Below are positions 17,807-27,647 of a stretch of 64,000 bases of DNA, in pieces. A model generated the notes under the pieces. That model did no database searches. It was not told the DNA's origin and saw only the letters and a list, made by a program, of their open reading frames with translations. How positions within the stretch are numbered: the first letter of the stretch is position 1; each line of letters starts with the position of its first letter. The position numbers and the translations under genes are program-made. The DNA is from Bacteroidota bacterium (GTDB lineage Bacteria; Bacteroidota; Bacteroidia; Chitinophagales; Chitinophagaceae), in assembly GCA_023430465.1 (NCBI GenBank), contig JAEZAM010000134.1, positions 1 to 64,000 on the forward strand, read 5' to 3'.

Positions 17807-18602
17807 CAAAGAAGAGCACTTCAAGCTCGAAAGACAACTCGCCAACAGGCTGAAAGATACCACCACGGAAGAAAGACGGGTATTGTACGGGAAGCTCTAT
17901 AATGATCTTTTCAGTACGTTCCCGGCCATTCCTGAAGGGTTGAATATCTCCAAGGACGATCGCCTTGCCTGGCAATTGAAACTGATGAAGCCCCTCTTCG
18001 ACAAAAACAAAACCGTGCTGGAGATCGGCGCCGGCGACCTGTTGCTGAGCAAGGAACTGGCTAAACATTTCAAGAAAGTTGTTGCCTATGAAGTCGCAGA
18101 CAGTATCCCCTTCATCGAAGGCAAGCCGGAGAACTTTGAGTTGAAGATCTTTAACGGGATCGATATGCATGAGCAGCCGGAATCGGTAGATATTATCTAT
18201 AGCAACCAGGTGTTCGAGCACCTTCACCTGGACGATGTATCTCCCCTCCTTTCTGCATACCATTCTTACCTGACACCAAAAGGCAAGCTCGTCGTCATCA
18301 CGCCGCATCGTCTCACAGGGCCGCATGATATTTCCCGTGATTTCACACAGGAAGCCGAAGGCTTTCACATGAAGGAGTACATGTATGGTGAAATGGCCAA
18401 CCTGCTGAAGCAACACGGATTTCATAAGATCAAAGGATATGTTGGGTACAGCAAGCTGGGCTATTTTCCGCTCCCCATCTCTCTGTTGTCCGCTACCGAA
18501 AAGATTTACGGGATATTCGGCAGGAAATTCAGAAGAAAGATCCGCGGAAATGCACTCATCTTCAATCTTTTTGGAATGAAGATCATTGCGGAAAAAAAAT
18601 AA
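17796..18602 (+). CDS. Class I SAM-dependent methyltransferase
   Basis: Motif I reads VLEIGAGDLLLSKEL, followed by an acidic residue ending beta-2 (YEVAD) and the motif II region SVDIIYSNQVFEHL. Methyltransf_11-like. In an EPS locus it may methylate a sugar of the repeat unit; the acceptor is unknown. Soluble, 268 aa. Confidence 0.88.
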   Translation: MPYNKEEHFKLERQLANRLKDTTTEERRVLYGKLYNDLFSTFPAIPEGLNISKDDRLAWQLKLMKPLFDKNKTVLEIGAGDLLLSKELAKHFKKVVAYEVADSIPFIEGKPENFELKIFNGIDMHEQPESVDIIYSNQVFEHLHLDDVSPLLSAYHSYLTPKGKLVVITPHRLTGPHDISRDFTQEAEGFHMKEYMYGEMANLLKQHGFHKIKGYVGYSKLGYFPLPISLLSATEKIYGIFGRKFRRKIRGNALIFNLFGMKIIAEKK

Positions 18603-18634
18603 TACGGTAAGATCGCTACCAAAACCTACTACTT

Positions 18635-20485
18635 ATGTGTGGAATACTTGGCTGTGCCAATTTCAAATACGAACCTGCTTCACTTACCTGTATCAGTCAT
18701 CGCGGCCCGGATGGTGATGGGATGAAGGAATTCAAGGCCGGTGTGCATCAACTCAACCTGGCGCACCGCCGGTTGTCAATCGTTGATACCAGCGAAAACG
18801 GTTCCCAGCCCATGTTCTCGGCTGACGGGAATTCCTGCATCGTGTTCAATGGCGAAATATATAACCACGAAGATCTCAAGAAGTCGCTGGATCATGTGAG
18901 CTTCAAAGGACACTCGGATACGGAGACACTGGTGAACTATTTCAACGAAAACAGCGTTGCAGACAACCTTTCCAGGCTTAATGGAATTTTTGGATTCGCG
19001 CTGTATAAGATCAAGGAAGGCAAACTCTACCTGACGCGCGATCGGTTTGGTGTAAAGCCGGTATACTATTATTTTGAAAACAACCAGCTCATTTTTTCCT
19101 CCGAGCTGCGGCCGTTCAGGCATTATATCAAAATGGTCTACGACCGCGAGAATATCATCGAAGGCCTGAAGATGAGGTACGTGGCTGCCCCGGATACGAT
19201 CTATGAAAAGATCAAAAAAGTGGAACCGGGACAGGTGATCATCTTTGACCTCAATAAAGAGAAGATCACTGCTGAAAAAAAATACTATGTCACGGAAATA
19301 AAAAGCGGCAGCCGCCGCCAGGATCTCGCCGGCCTGGTAAAGGAATATGGCGACCTGTTTGAGCGCGCCGTCGAGCGGCAATTAATGTCCGATGTGGAAT
19401 TGGGCGTGCTGCTCAGCGGCGGTATCGATTCCGCTCTCGTGGCGGCCGTGGCAAAGAACAAATCGAACACGGCCATTAAGACTTTCACCGTAGGATACGA
19501 AGAAGGGCTGCATGAGGCAGACGAGATAGAGATGGCGAAGATCACCGCTGATACGCTTGGCCTGGAGAATATTCATACACGGGTGAGTTTTCGGGATTTC
19601 ATCGGTGATCTCAAGACGATCCTGCGGATCGTAGAGGAGCCCATTGCTACCAATTCCATCATACCGATGTATTCTCTGTCCCGCCTGGCGTCCGAACATG
19701 TAAAGGTTGTATTGAGCGGCCAGGGAGCTGACGAGCCCCTTTATGGGTATCGGAAATACAAAGGGTTGAAAATACTGCAACCAACCCGCAGCAATGCTTT
19801 GCTTCGGACTGCCGTTGCCTTGGGTGGTGCTGCACGTGCGGGCAAGGAAGATGTACGCCGACTGCTGGATGCCGTAAAACAAAAAGACATGTTCGACTCC
19901 TACCGGGAGTATAACAGTATCAGCTCCCCTGCTGAACTGGTCGACCTGTTCGAACAGGAAAATGCAGGCAGTGTTGCCGGTGTGCTGGAAAAAAAGAAGA
20001 TGGCCTTCCGCCAGCTTTGGGAAAAACGAACGCCCGGCAATCAACCCATCGTGACCTTCCCCTACCTCGATCTGCGGACATCGCTTGCTGATGACCTGCT
20101 GATGTACTCCGACAAACTCATGATGAACTTTGGCGTGGAATGCCGGGTGCCCATCCTGGACAACGATCTCGTGGCATTTATCGAATCCATCCATCACACG
20201 TATAAGTTCAATTTTTCAAGAGGTAAGATCATCCACAAGGAGTTTGCAGCCGCCTACCTGCCGGCATCGATCATTCATCGGAAAAAAATCGGGTTCTCCA
20301 CCCCTGCTTCCAAATGGTATGATACCTACCGGAAGGAAATGGAAGACATCCTTTTTTCATCCAAAGAATTACAGCGACTGTTCAATATGAACAGCATTAA
20401 AACACTGTTGGAGGATCATTATAAAAATCATACCCGGGAAAAGCAGATCTTATTATTACTGTCTCTTTCCCTGCTCAACGACTAG
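18635..20485 (+). CDS. asnB: AsnB-type glutamine amidotransferase
   Basis: Class II glutaminase domain with Cys2 (MCGILGC) and the RDRFGVKPVYY region, then the synthetase domain with the PP-loop LLSGGIDSALV (about residue 264). The family makes Asn from Asp, but relatives in O-antigen loci amidate sugar uronic acids. Since an AlgD-like dehydrogenase is in the same locus, uronamide formation is a plausible alternative. At 616 aa it is full length. Confidence 0.9.
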   Translation: MCGILGCANFKYEPASLTCISHRGPDGDGMKEFKAGVHQLNLAHRRLSIVDTSENGSQPMFSADGNSCIVFNGEIYNHEDLKKSLDHVSFKGHSDTETLVNYFNENSVADNLSRLNGIFGFALYKIKEGKLYLTRDRFGVKPVYYYFENNQLIFSSELRPFRHYIKMVYDRENIIEGLKMRYVAAPDTIYEKIKKVEPGQVIIFDLNKEKITAEKKYYVTEIKSGSRRQDLAGLVKEYGDLFERAVERQLMSDVELGVLLSGGIDSALVAAVAKNKSNTAIKTFTVGYEEGLHEADEIEMAKITADTLGLENIHTRVSFRDFIGDLKTILRIVEEPIATNSIIPMYSLSRLASEHVKVVLSGQGADEPLYGYRKYKGLKILQPTRSNALLRTAVALGGAARAGKEDVRRLLDAVKQKDMFDSYREYNSISSPAELVDLFEQENAGSVAGVLEKKKMAFRQLWEKRTPGNQPIVTFPYLDLRTSLADDLLMYSDKLMMNFGVECRVPILDNDLVAFIESIHHTYKFNFSRGKIIHKEFAAAYLPASIIHRKKIGFSTPASKWYDTYRKEMEDILFSSKELQRLFNMNSIKTLLEDHYKNHTREKQILLLLSLSLLND

Positions 20486-20506
20486 AAGACCAAAACCTTA
20501 CCTGTT

Positions 20507-22351
20507 ATGCTGCCAATGAGACGCGGCGTGGATGATTTTTTTGCAAAACTATCAGCACGCAACCTGTTTATTTTCCTGTTTATCTATCAATGCCTGTTCA
20601 TTGTCCAGGGACTTGACTTCACCGACGAAGGTTTTCATGCAACGTTCTATGAACAGATCTACAATGACCCCCAGTCCGTGCAATACAACTTCATGTATTG
20701 GTTCTCGGGTATCATTGGTGGGGCATGGGTGAAATTATTCGGTGGAATGGGTTTATTGGGGATTCGGCTCGCCGGGGTTTTTGTGGTGACGGGTACCGCC
20801 ATTCTTGTTTATAATTTCCTGAAGCGCTACTGCGATCCAAAGAACCTGAAGATCGCCTTGTTCATCCTCGTGCTATTCAGCAGCAATGATCCCAAGGAAC
20901 TTTATTATAACAATCTGTCTGCCCTGTTTTATGTGCTGATCGCATGGACGCTGGTCTCCGGCTTGCGGAAAAATAATTCACTGCTCCTTATCATCAGCGG
21001 TGCGCTTGTGGCAGTGAACACATTGACAAGACTGCCAAACATACTTGAACTGGGACTGGGGCTTACCATTATATATGCCGGCTATCTGAACAAACTTCCT
21101 GTCGGCAGGATCATTGGTCAGTGCCTGCTATTTGGGGCTGGCTTTATCGCCGGCTTTGCAGCACTCGCCGGGATCATGATGGCGATCGGGCACTGGCAGA
21201 TCCTCATGGATGCGGTGGGATTGCTCGTCAAACTGGGCAAGAGTGAAGAAGGCCTTGCGGAAGCGGCTTCAAAAGACAGCAGCAGTTATTATGGATTGAT
21301 GACCCAGATCAAGATGTTCTGGGGAAATTATTCGATCTCCCTGCGTTATGTGCTGCTCACCGGTGCGCTGCTACTCGCGATGGGCTCATTTGCCGAACAC
21401 ATACGCAAACTCCTCCGTAAGCGCTGGATTTACCAGCTTCTTAAAGCCTTGTTAATAGTGGCGGCAACGATCATTATCCTTTCAGGAGGAAAAATGAACA
21501 ATACACCCAATATTATCCTGCTTTATTTCTTCACAGGGCTGGGGCTGGTGATCACTTTCATGTTGTTACTCTCCCGTACAGATAAATGGATAAAGATCCT
21601 TGCCTTTACGGGTTGCTACCTGATGGTCGCCTATCCGGTGGGAAGCAGTTCGGGAATATTGACTGCCGGACTCTATAGTTTCTGGATCATATTCCCGGTA
21701 ATAGTCAACAAGTTATTCGAGATAAATCACATATCATTTACCCTCCGGATCGGCTACGAAAACTCCCAGAATGGTGCAACTTTTCCACTCGGTTTGACGC
21801 CCAACCAATATTCGGGCCTAAAAAATATTTTATTTCTGCTTGCAGTGGCCGGGTGCCTCTGGTCAGCATGGTATTATCCCATGCACAATGCCCGGGAAAG
21901 ACATGAAATGGTGTATGGGGTTAACAGTCCGAAACTCCGGGGCGTGCTCACCGACAGAGAGCGGGCAACAGCAGTAAATGAGCTGTTGGCTGCACTGCAA
22001 CCCGTCGTAAAGAAGAACGACTATTTACTGGCACATGATGCTTTGCCTATGATCCATTACCTGACGGGCACGCGGCCTTTTCTCGGCAACTCCTACCCCT
22101 GGCTTTACCAGACCGAGGTCTATGGAAAGCGCCTTGAATCGGCATTTACAGCCACCGGTCTCCGACCGATTGTAGTGATGCAAAAAGTGACAACGAACGG
22201 TTGGAGAGGTAACAAATGGCCTACGAATGAACCTGCCCAATATGAGGATTGGAATGCGGAAAAGAACATGATCATTCGTAAATACTTAGCGGATAAAGGG
22301 TATACCATGACCTGGGAAAACAATGCATTTTTGATCTACCAGGCACAATAA
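20507..22351 (+). CDS. Polytopic membrane protein, GT-C-like
   Basis: 614 aa with about 11 membrane helices. The first loop holds FTDEGFHATFYEQ, resembling the acidic first-loop motif of GT-C/PMT-type (GT39, ArnT-like) transferases, and a soluble C-terminal part follows (about 480-614). A lipid-phosphate-sugar-dependent transferase acting at the periplasmic face is inferred; not proven. Its stop is followed by a 200-bp gap. Confidence 0.7.
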   Translation: MLPMRRGVDDFFAKLSARNLFIFLFIYQCLFIVQGLDFTDEGFHATFYEQIYNDPQSVQYNFMYWFSGIIGGAWVKLFGGMGLLGIRLAGVFVVTGTAILVYNFLKRYCDPKNLKIALFILVLFSSNDPKELYYNNLSALFYVLIAWTLVSGLRKNNSLLLIISGALVAVNTLTRLPNILELGLGLTIIYAGYLNKLPVGRIIGQCLLFGAGFIAGFAALAGIMMAIGHWQILMDAVGLLVKLGKSEEGLAEAASKDSSSYYGLMTQIKMFWGNYSISLRYVLLTGALLLAMGSFAEHIRKLLRKRWIYQLLKALLIVAATIIILSGGKMNNTPNIILLYFFTGLGLVITFMLLLSRTDKWIKILAFTGCYLMVAYPVGSSSGILTAGLYSFWIIFPVIVNKLFEINHISFTLRIGYENSQNGATFPLGLTPNQYSGLKNILFLLAVAGCLWSAWYYPMHNARERHEMVYGVNSPKLRGVLTDRERATAVNELLAALQPVVKKNDYLLAHDALPMIHYLTGTRPFLGNSYPWLYQTEVYGKRLESAFTATGLRPIVVMQKVTTNGWRGNKWPTNEPAQYEDWNAEKNMIIRKYLADKGYTMTWENNAFLIYQAQ

Positions 22352-22554
22352 AAAAATGAAAAAATAATTTTTTCATTATATATAAAGAAACCATTAACCA
22401 CTGTAAGAGTCTGCCATGAAAGCGATGTTGATATCTCAACGATTTAGTTGATCTGAATCAAAGTCTCAACATCGTTTTTGTTAAAAGGGTTCAAATTGAT
22501 TTCGGTCATTGCCATGCGGCACGTTTGTTGGCAAGTAGGCGAAAACAATATTTT
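22352..22554 (+). terminator. Intergenic region with hairpin terminator before the lyase gene
   Basis: 203 bases without a gene. A 9-bp inverted repeat (22423-22431 with 22466-22474), with a small inner stem and followed by five T (22475-22479), looks like a terminator. It suggests the lyase gene downstream forms a separate transcription unit. No clear TAnnTTTG box was found before 22555. Confidence 0.5.
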
Positions 22555-24414
22555 ATGAAACCCAAGCAGATTTTGTTTAACAACAAAAGCATGATTGCAT
22601 TGCTCTTTAGTGCGGTCTTTTTCGCCGGTTGCAAACGCGACGGCGCAGTAGAAGAATTCAATTCTACAACTCCTCCAACAGAAGAATCCTCTCCCGCCGC
22701 CAATGATTCAAGCAGCGTCAGCATGGCTGGAAGGTCATCTTTGCTTCTGGAGTCATTATTTGATGGTAGCAGCTATCTTACGGGCTGGACCAACTACCAG
22801 CATTGCTGCGATTACTCTGTTCAGCAATCTACAGAACAGAAACGTTCAGGTTCAACCTCCCTTCGTCTTGAAGTTCGTAGCACGGATAAAGCTACCAGTG
22901 GCAGCATTCGTTCAGAAATCGTTCGTCCAAGTGATCCGCTGAACGAAGACAGGTGGTATGGTTTCTCCATGTATCTGAAAGATTGGGTAAATGACAACGC
23001 CGGCGAACACGTATGGCAGTGGCATCCGGATAACAGCACTGGCTCTGCAGCCCTCGCACTCTGGACAAGTGGTGGCCGTTTCGTGGTTGTTACGAACAAC
23101 GCAGGTACATCATCAGGCAACCAGTACGCTGACATCGGCGCAGTGAAATCAAACCAGTGGGTAGATTTCGTTATCCGGACAAAATGGTCTACAGGTAATA
23201 CCGGCGTCCTCCAGGTTTGGATGAACGGTACACAAGTGGTTAACCGCACTAACGTTAAAACAGCGGCACTGACTAACTATTTCAAACTCGGTATCAATAA
23301 ATTTGGCTGGGGTATCCAGAGTTCTTCTACTACCAAGAGAATTCTTTACTTCGATGACGTACGCATCGGTGGTGCAGGTGCAACTTATGCCGATGTAGCT
23401 CCAGGTACTACTACCACCACAACCCCACCGCCAACAACACCAACAACCAACCAGGCTCCTGTTGTTTCTGTGAGCTCTGACAAAACGATCACCCTGCCTA
23501 CTTCATCTGTAACCCTTGGTGGTTCAGCTACTGATGCAGACGGTACGATCGCTTCTTACCAATGGTCAAAAGTTTCCGGCCCTTCAGCAGGTGTGATTGT
23601 TTCTCCAACTTCTACAACTACCTCGATGACAGGTCTTGTAGCTGGTTCATACGTCTACAGCTTCAAAGCTACCGATAACAAAGGCGCTTCTGCAAGCAAG
23701 ACTGTAACTGTAACTGTAAACGGTGCCACTACTACAACTCCTCCTCCATCCAGCTCTCTTGGCGTACTGATGACTTCAGGCTTCGACAATGGCTTTGCAG
23801 GATTCACAACTGCCCAGTTGAGAAGAGGTGCAGTGGTTAACTCACCAACCAACTCAGGTAACAAAGTATTCCGTGCAGAAGTACGTGCAGGTGATCCGGC
23901 AGTATCAAGCGGATATCGCGATGAGCTGAGACCTTCAGGCATCACTGACAACGGTGATATGTGGTATGGCTACTCAACCCGTTTCGAAAAACTTGGACTT
24001 GGTGGCGGTGGTCACGTCGTTCAGTGGCACCCGGGTAACAGCACAGGTAGCGCAACGATCTCTCTCTATGCGTCTTCCGGTAAATTCCAGGTAGTTCGTA
24101 ACCTTGGTTCCAACTCTTACCAGAGCGGTACCCTGAAAACGATCGAGCTGAATAAATGGTACAACCTCGTTTGGCACATCAAATGGTCTACAGGTTCGGA
24201 TGGTATCATCGAACTGTACATCGATGGTCAGCTTTACTACAGCTACCGTGGTGCAAACATGCTGAGCGTTGGTGCATATTTCAAACTCGGTATGAACCGC
24301 TGGTCAAGTTCAGGTGGTTCACCAACCAACGACTGGGTGATCTACTACGATAACGTGAAAATCGCGAGAAACTCAAATTATGCTTCTGTAGCTCCTACAC
24401 AGAGCAATAATTAA
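22555..24414 (+). CDS. Lipoprotein with two polysaccharide-lyase domains and a PKD-like domain
   Basis: Lipobox FFAGC (Cys26). Two homologous jelly-roll domains of the Polysacc_lyase (PF14099, glucuronan-lyase-like) type, about 65-285 and 410-610, each with a WYGYS/WYGFS plus HVVQWHPGNSTGSA or HVWQWHPDNSTGSA motif and a YYDNVKI/YFDDVRI end. Between them are a Thr/Pro linker (about 288-301) and one PKD/REJ-like beta domain (about 302-395). Surface-anchored and likely to cut an acidic polymer, perhaps the one made by this locus. The ATG at 22555 begins the signal peptide; upstream TTGs are ignored. Confidence 0.85.
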   Translation: MKPKQILFNNKSMIALLFSAVFFAGCKRDGAVEEFNSTTPPTEESSPAANDSSSVSMAGRSSLLLESLFDGSSYLTGWTNYQHCCDYSVQQSTEQKRSGSTSLRLEVRSTDKATSGSIRSEIVRPSDPLNEDRWYGFSMYLKDWVNDNAGEHVWQWHPDNSTGSAALALWTSGGRFVVVTNNAGTSSGNQYADIGAVKSNQWVDFVIRTKWSTGNTGVLQVWMNGTQVVNRTNVKTAALTNYFKLGINKFGWGIQSSSTTKRILYFDDVRIGGAGATYADVAPGTTTTTTPPPTTPTTNQAPVVSVSSDKTITLPTSSVTLGGSATDADGTIASYQWSKVSGPSAGVIVSPTSTTTSMTGLVAGSYVYSFKATDNKGASASKTVTVTVNGATTTTPPPSSSLGVLMTSGFDNGFAGFTTAQLRRGAVVNSPTNSGNKVFRAEVRAGDPAVSSGYRDELRPSGITDNGDMWYGYSTRFEKLGLGGGGHVVQWHPGNSTGSATISLYASSGKFQVVRNLGSNSYQSGTLKTIELNKWYNLVWHIKWSTGSDGIIELYIDGQLYYSYRGANMLSVGAYFKLGMNRWSSSGGSPTNDWVIYYDNVKIARNSNYASVAPTQSNN

Positions 24415-24445
24415 TCACAGCAAGTAAATTTTTATAAAAATGTCT

Positions 24446-24473
24446 GAAGCCGGTGCTATTTTGCACTGGCTTC
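24446..24473. terminator. Hairpin after the lyase gene
   Basis: An 11-bp near-perfect stem (24446-24456 with 24463-24473, one G-T pair) with a 6-base loop, 31 bases after the lyase stop. No T-tract follows on the plus strand; on the minus strand a T-rich run follows. Confidence 0.45.
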
Positions 24474-24512
24474 CGGCATTATGACCGGTGCCCTGTAACG
24501 ACCGGATCTATT

Positions 24513-25649
24513 ATGCCAAAACAACGAACCGCATTTCTCATCCACGGACTGGTAGTGGGTGGTGCTGAAAAATTTTTTATCAGTCTTGTCAATCATTTTT
24601 ACCGAAAGGGTGAAAATCCCCTGGTCATCATGCTGAGCGACCACAACCCGCTTTTCCATGAAATAGACAAAGGCGTACAGAGTATCATACTCGAACGCAA
24701 ATACAAATATGACCTGTTCATCGGTAAGCAGATCAAACAGACGCTGCGGGAAAACAATGCCGGGCAGGTCTTCGTGGTGGGCATGTTCTCGTTTTTCATG
24801 CTCAAGCTGTTTTTCCTTTTTGAGAAAAAGATCAGGGTGATCCTGTCACTTCATTCCACCATTCCAAGGGATTTCAAAGATTACCTGGTCAACCTTGTCT
24901 ACTTCCGCTTTTTCCAGAGAAAAGACCGCGTGATCTTTATTTGCAAAGCGCAGCAGGATTACCTCCGCAAACATTATCTCTTTACTCCAAAGCAGTCACA
25001 ATTGATCTACAATGGCATCAATACCGACCATTTCAAACTATGCAAAGGCACTGCAGCGGAAAACAATGGCCTTAAACAACAACTGGGTATACCTGCAGAT
25101 GCGAAAGTAATTGTGAAAGTGGCCCGGCTGTTTGAAGAGAAAGGGCACAACTATGCTGTTGACGCGCTCGACATTCTCCATAACAAGTTTAACCTGCCGG
25201 CTCACCTGCTTTTCGTTGGCTCGGGTGATGATGAATATGAAGCGAAGATCAGGGCATACGTTCAGCAAAAGAAACTGGAAAGGCACATACATTTCATCGG
25301 ACATCAGGCGGATGTCAGGCCATATCATTGCATGGCAGACATGTTTACCCTGACTTCCTATACCACGGAAACATTTTCCCTGGCGGCACTGGAAGCGATG
25401 TCTTCCGGTATTCCCTGCTCATTGACCGAGATCGGCGGTGCCGCAGAAATGATCAATGAAAAAACAGGTGCACTGAGCAGAAACAAAGATCCACATTCCA
25501 TAGCAGAGAGCTGGAAGACTGTTTTGGAAAAAAATTACGACCCCGTGTTTCTTCATGATAATGTGGTCAGGCATTTTGCTTTGCCCGACATGATCGATCA
25601 TTATACAGCCGCACTTAACCCGGAACTCACAAGCAATCCTGCAGCATGA
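24513..25649 (+). CDS. Family 4 glycosyltransferase
   Basis: GT-B fold: VGGAEKFFISLVNHF near the N-terminus and the EX7E motif ETFSLAALE with GGAAEMI at the C-terminal nucleotide site. The frame is open to 24453, but those codons run through the hairpin; the ATG at 24513 gives the expected family start. Overlaps the next gene by four bases (ATGA). Confidence 0.92.
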   Translation: MPKQRTAFLIHGLVVGGAEKFFISLVNHFYRKGENPLVIMLSDHNPLFHEIDKGVQSIILERKYKYDLFIGKQIKQTLRENNAGQVFVVGMFSFFMLKLFFLFEKKIRVILSLHSTIPRDFKDYLVNLVYFRFFQRKDRVIFICKAQQDYLRKHYLFTPKQSQLIYNGINTDHFKLCKGTAAENNGLKQQLGIPADAKVIVKVARLFEEKGHNYAVDALDILHNKFNLPAHLLFVGSGDDEYEAKIRAYVQQKKLERHIHFIGHQADVRPYHCMADMFTLTSYTTETFSLAALEAMSSGIPCSLTEIGGAAEMINEKTGALSRNKDPHSIAESWKTVLEKNYDPVFLHDNVVRHFALPDMIDHYTAALNPELTSNPAA

Positions 25650-26539
25650 GTATAGTAAAAAAGATATCGGATAAACTTCACCTCAAACAATGGGGCATTG
25701 GTTTTATCCGGCAGGATATCCGCACCTTCATCCTGGAGCAAAATACACAGCCAGTTATCGAATGGCTGGATGCACCGGACCCTGCTATTTCATCAGCCGA
25801 TCCATTCCTTTTAAAAACGGATGCTGGTGAAATACGGCTGCTGTTTGAGCGCATGACCTCTTACCGGATGGATGGTACCATTCGCCAGATCACACTTGAT
25901 AACAACCTCAGGCCAATAAGGGAAAAAGAATTGCTTGCTGAGGGAACGCACCTCTCCTATCCGTTTATCTATAAAGAGAATGGCAAGACCTACATCTTTC
26001 CGGAAAATGCCCTCGGCGGATCGCTGACGCGATATGAGTATGATGAACAGGCAGAAGCTCTGATCAATCCGCAACTTGTGATTGATAAACCTGTGCTTGA
26101 CAGCACAATCGTTCATCATCAAGGAAAGTACTGGCTGTTTTGCACGGAGCTCGGCAAGGATGTTCATCGCAACCTGTTGCTTTTTTCAGCCGATAGCCTG
26201 GCCGGTCCATATACGCCGCATCCTGCAAATCCAATAAAGCAGGATTTATACGGCTCTCGCCCGGGGGGCGCGATCATCGAAGTGGAGGGTCAACTGTACC
26301 GGCCAGCGCAAAATTGCAGGAATTACTATGGCGAGTCCCTGGTGATCAATAAGATCAATGTGTTGAATGCGAATGAATTCCGCGAAGAACCGTATATGGA
26401 GATCAAACCGTCCGCGCGGGACTTTAACTATGGTATCCATCACATCCATTTTATTGATAATCTGATAGTAGTTGATGGTCAGCGCAATCACTTCCAACCT
26501 ATTCAACAACTCTTAAGAAAACTGAGCAAATCCTTTTAG
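25646..26539 (+). CDS. GINT1 N-terminal-like beta-propeller protein
   Basis: 297 aa of five-bladed propeller type, with DPFLLKT, GTHLSYPFIY and a string of blade motifs (YIFPEN, YWLFCTE, YRPAQNCRNYYG). It resembles the N-terminal domain of plant glucosamine inositolphosphorylceramide transferase, which is found alone or fused to transferases in bacterial polysaccharide loci and is related to GH43-like folds. The biochemical role is unknown; a sugar-binding or transfer function is inferred. Sits between two GT4 genes. Confidence 0.7.
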   Translation: MSIVKKISDKLHLKQWGIGFIRQDIRTFILEQNTQPVIEWLDAPDPAISSADPFLLKTDAGEIRLLFERMTSYRMDGTIRQITLDNNLRPIREKELLAEGTHLSYPFIYKENGKTYIFPENALGGSLTRYEYDEQAEALINPQLVIDKPVLDSTIVHHQGKYWLFCTELGKDVHRNLLLFSADSLAGPYTPHPANPIKQDLYGSRPGGAIIEVEGQLYRPAQNCRNYYGESLVINKINVLNANEFREEPYMEIKPSARDFNYGIHHIHFIDNLIVVDGQRNHFQPIQQLLRKLSKSF

Positions 26540-26574
26540 ATATGGGATTCTAAGAGTATTTTTCCGCAGATTTT

Positions 26575-27642
26575 ATGCCGTCACCTTACGAAAATGTACT
26601 ATTTGTGGGTCCACACCACAAAAACCACCGGGGAGGAATTGGAGCCGTGCTGGAAATTTATGCCCGGCATATAACGCCATTCAAGTATGTCCCTACGCTG
26701 GCATACCAGAATAAATTCTACGAACTCTTCTTTTTTACATTTTCGCTCATCCGCATCTTTTTCAAATTGCTGACGGACCGCAAGATCCGCATCGTGCATA
26801 TTCATGGAGCAAAGGATGGCAGCATTTTCCGGAAATTCTTTGTTTGTTTCATCGCTAAAAAGATCTTCCGTAAAAAGATCATTTTTCATATTCACGCCGG
26901 CGCATTCGATGAAAAATACCTGGGCGGAGGCAAGCTCTACCGCGCCATGTGCCGCTTCCTCGTCAATAATTCATCTGCGCTCATCGTACTCTCCAATAAA
27001 TGGGACAATTTTTTCCGTTCGAACTTCAGGATTCGCCGACTGGTCGTTCTCCGGAACCCGGTAGAACGGCGGATGGACAATTATTCTGTCACGAACAACA
27101 ATGAGCTGCAGCATTACCTGTTCCTTGGCCGCATCGCTGATCATAAGGGGATATTCGACCTCGTCCAACTGGTCATCGATGAGCAGGGACAGCTCCGGGG
27201 AAAATGCAAATTCCTTGTAGGTGGCAATCACGAAGTCGACAGGTTTAAAAAAATCGTGAGCGACAATAATATTACCGATCTTGCGGAATATATCGGCTGG
27301 GTACAGGAGGAAGATAAGGACAGGTTCTACAAAAGCTGTAATTATTTTATCCTTCCAACTTATGAAGAAGCCATGCCGATGACGATACTGGAAGCATTCA
27401 GCTATGCAAAGCCAGTCATCTCAACCCCGGTAGGTAGCATACCGGAAATCCTGGAACATGATTACAACGGGCTGTTGTTTGAGCCCGGAGATATGCCCGC
27501 TCTGAAAAAGCTGATCCTTGAAACACTGCACAATCCTGACCTTGAAAAACGTCTTGGCAACAACGCCCTGACAAAAGCCACCGAGTTTTATCCAGCCACC
27601 ATCAAGCAGGAACTGGAAAAACTCTATGCAGAAATCGTATAA
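26575..27642 (+). CDS. Family 4 glycosyltransferase
   Basis: GT-B transferase: GPHHKNHRGGIGAVLE at the start and the EX7E motif EAMPMTILE near residue 265, followed by STPVGSIPEIL. Soluble apart from a hydrophobic patch near 45-60. Five bases separate it from the heparinase-like gene. Confidence 0.93.
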   Translation: MPSPYENVLFVGPHHKNHRGGIGAVLEIYARHITPFKYVPTLAYQNKFYELFFFTFSLIRIFFKLLTDRKIRIVHIHGAKDGSIFRKFFVCFIAKKIFRKKIIFHIHAGAFDEKYLGGGKLYRAMCRFLVNNSSALIVLSNKWDNFFRSNFRIRRLVVLRNPVERRMDNYSVTNNNELQHYLFLGRIADHKGIFDLVQLVIDEQGQLRGKCKFLVGGNHEVDRFKKIVSDNNITDLAEYIGWVQEEDKDRFYKSCNYFILPTYEEAMPMTILEAFSYAKPVISTPVGSIPEILEHDYNGLLFEPGDMPALKKLILETLHNPDLEKRLGNNALTKATEFYPATIKQELEKLYAEIV

Positions 27643-27647
27643 GCCTT

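Noticed and set aside
19382..20197. A 271-codon frame on the minus strand
   Set aside because: Antisense to the conserved AsnB gene; composition is that of a complement shadow (many His, Gln, no motif).
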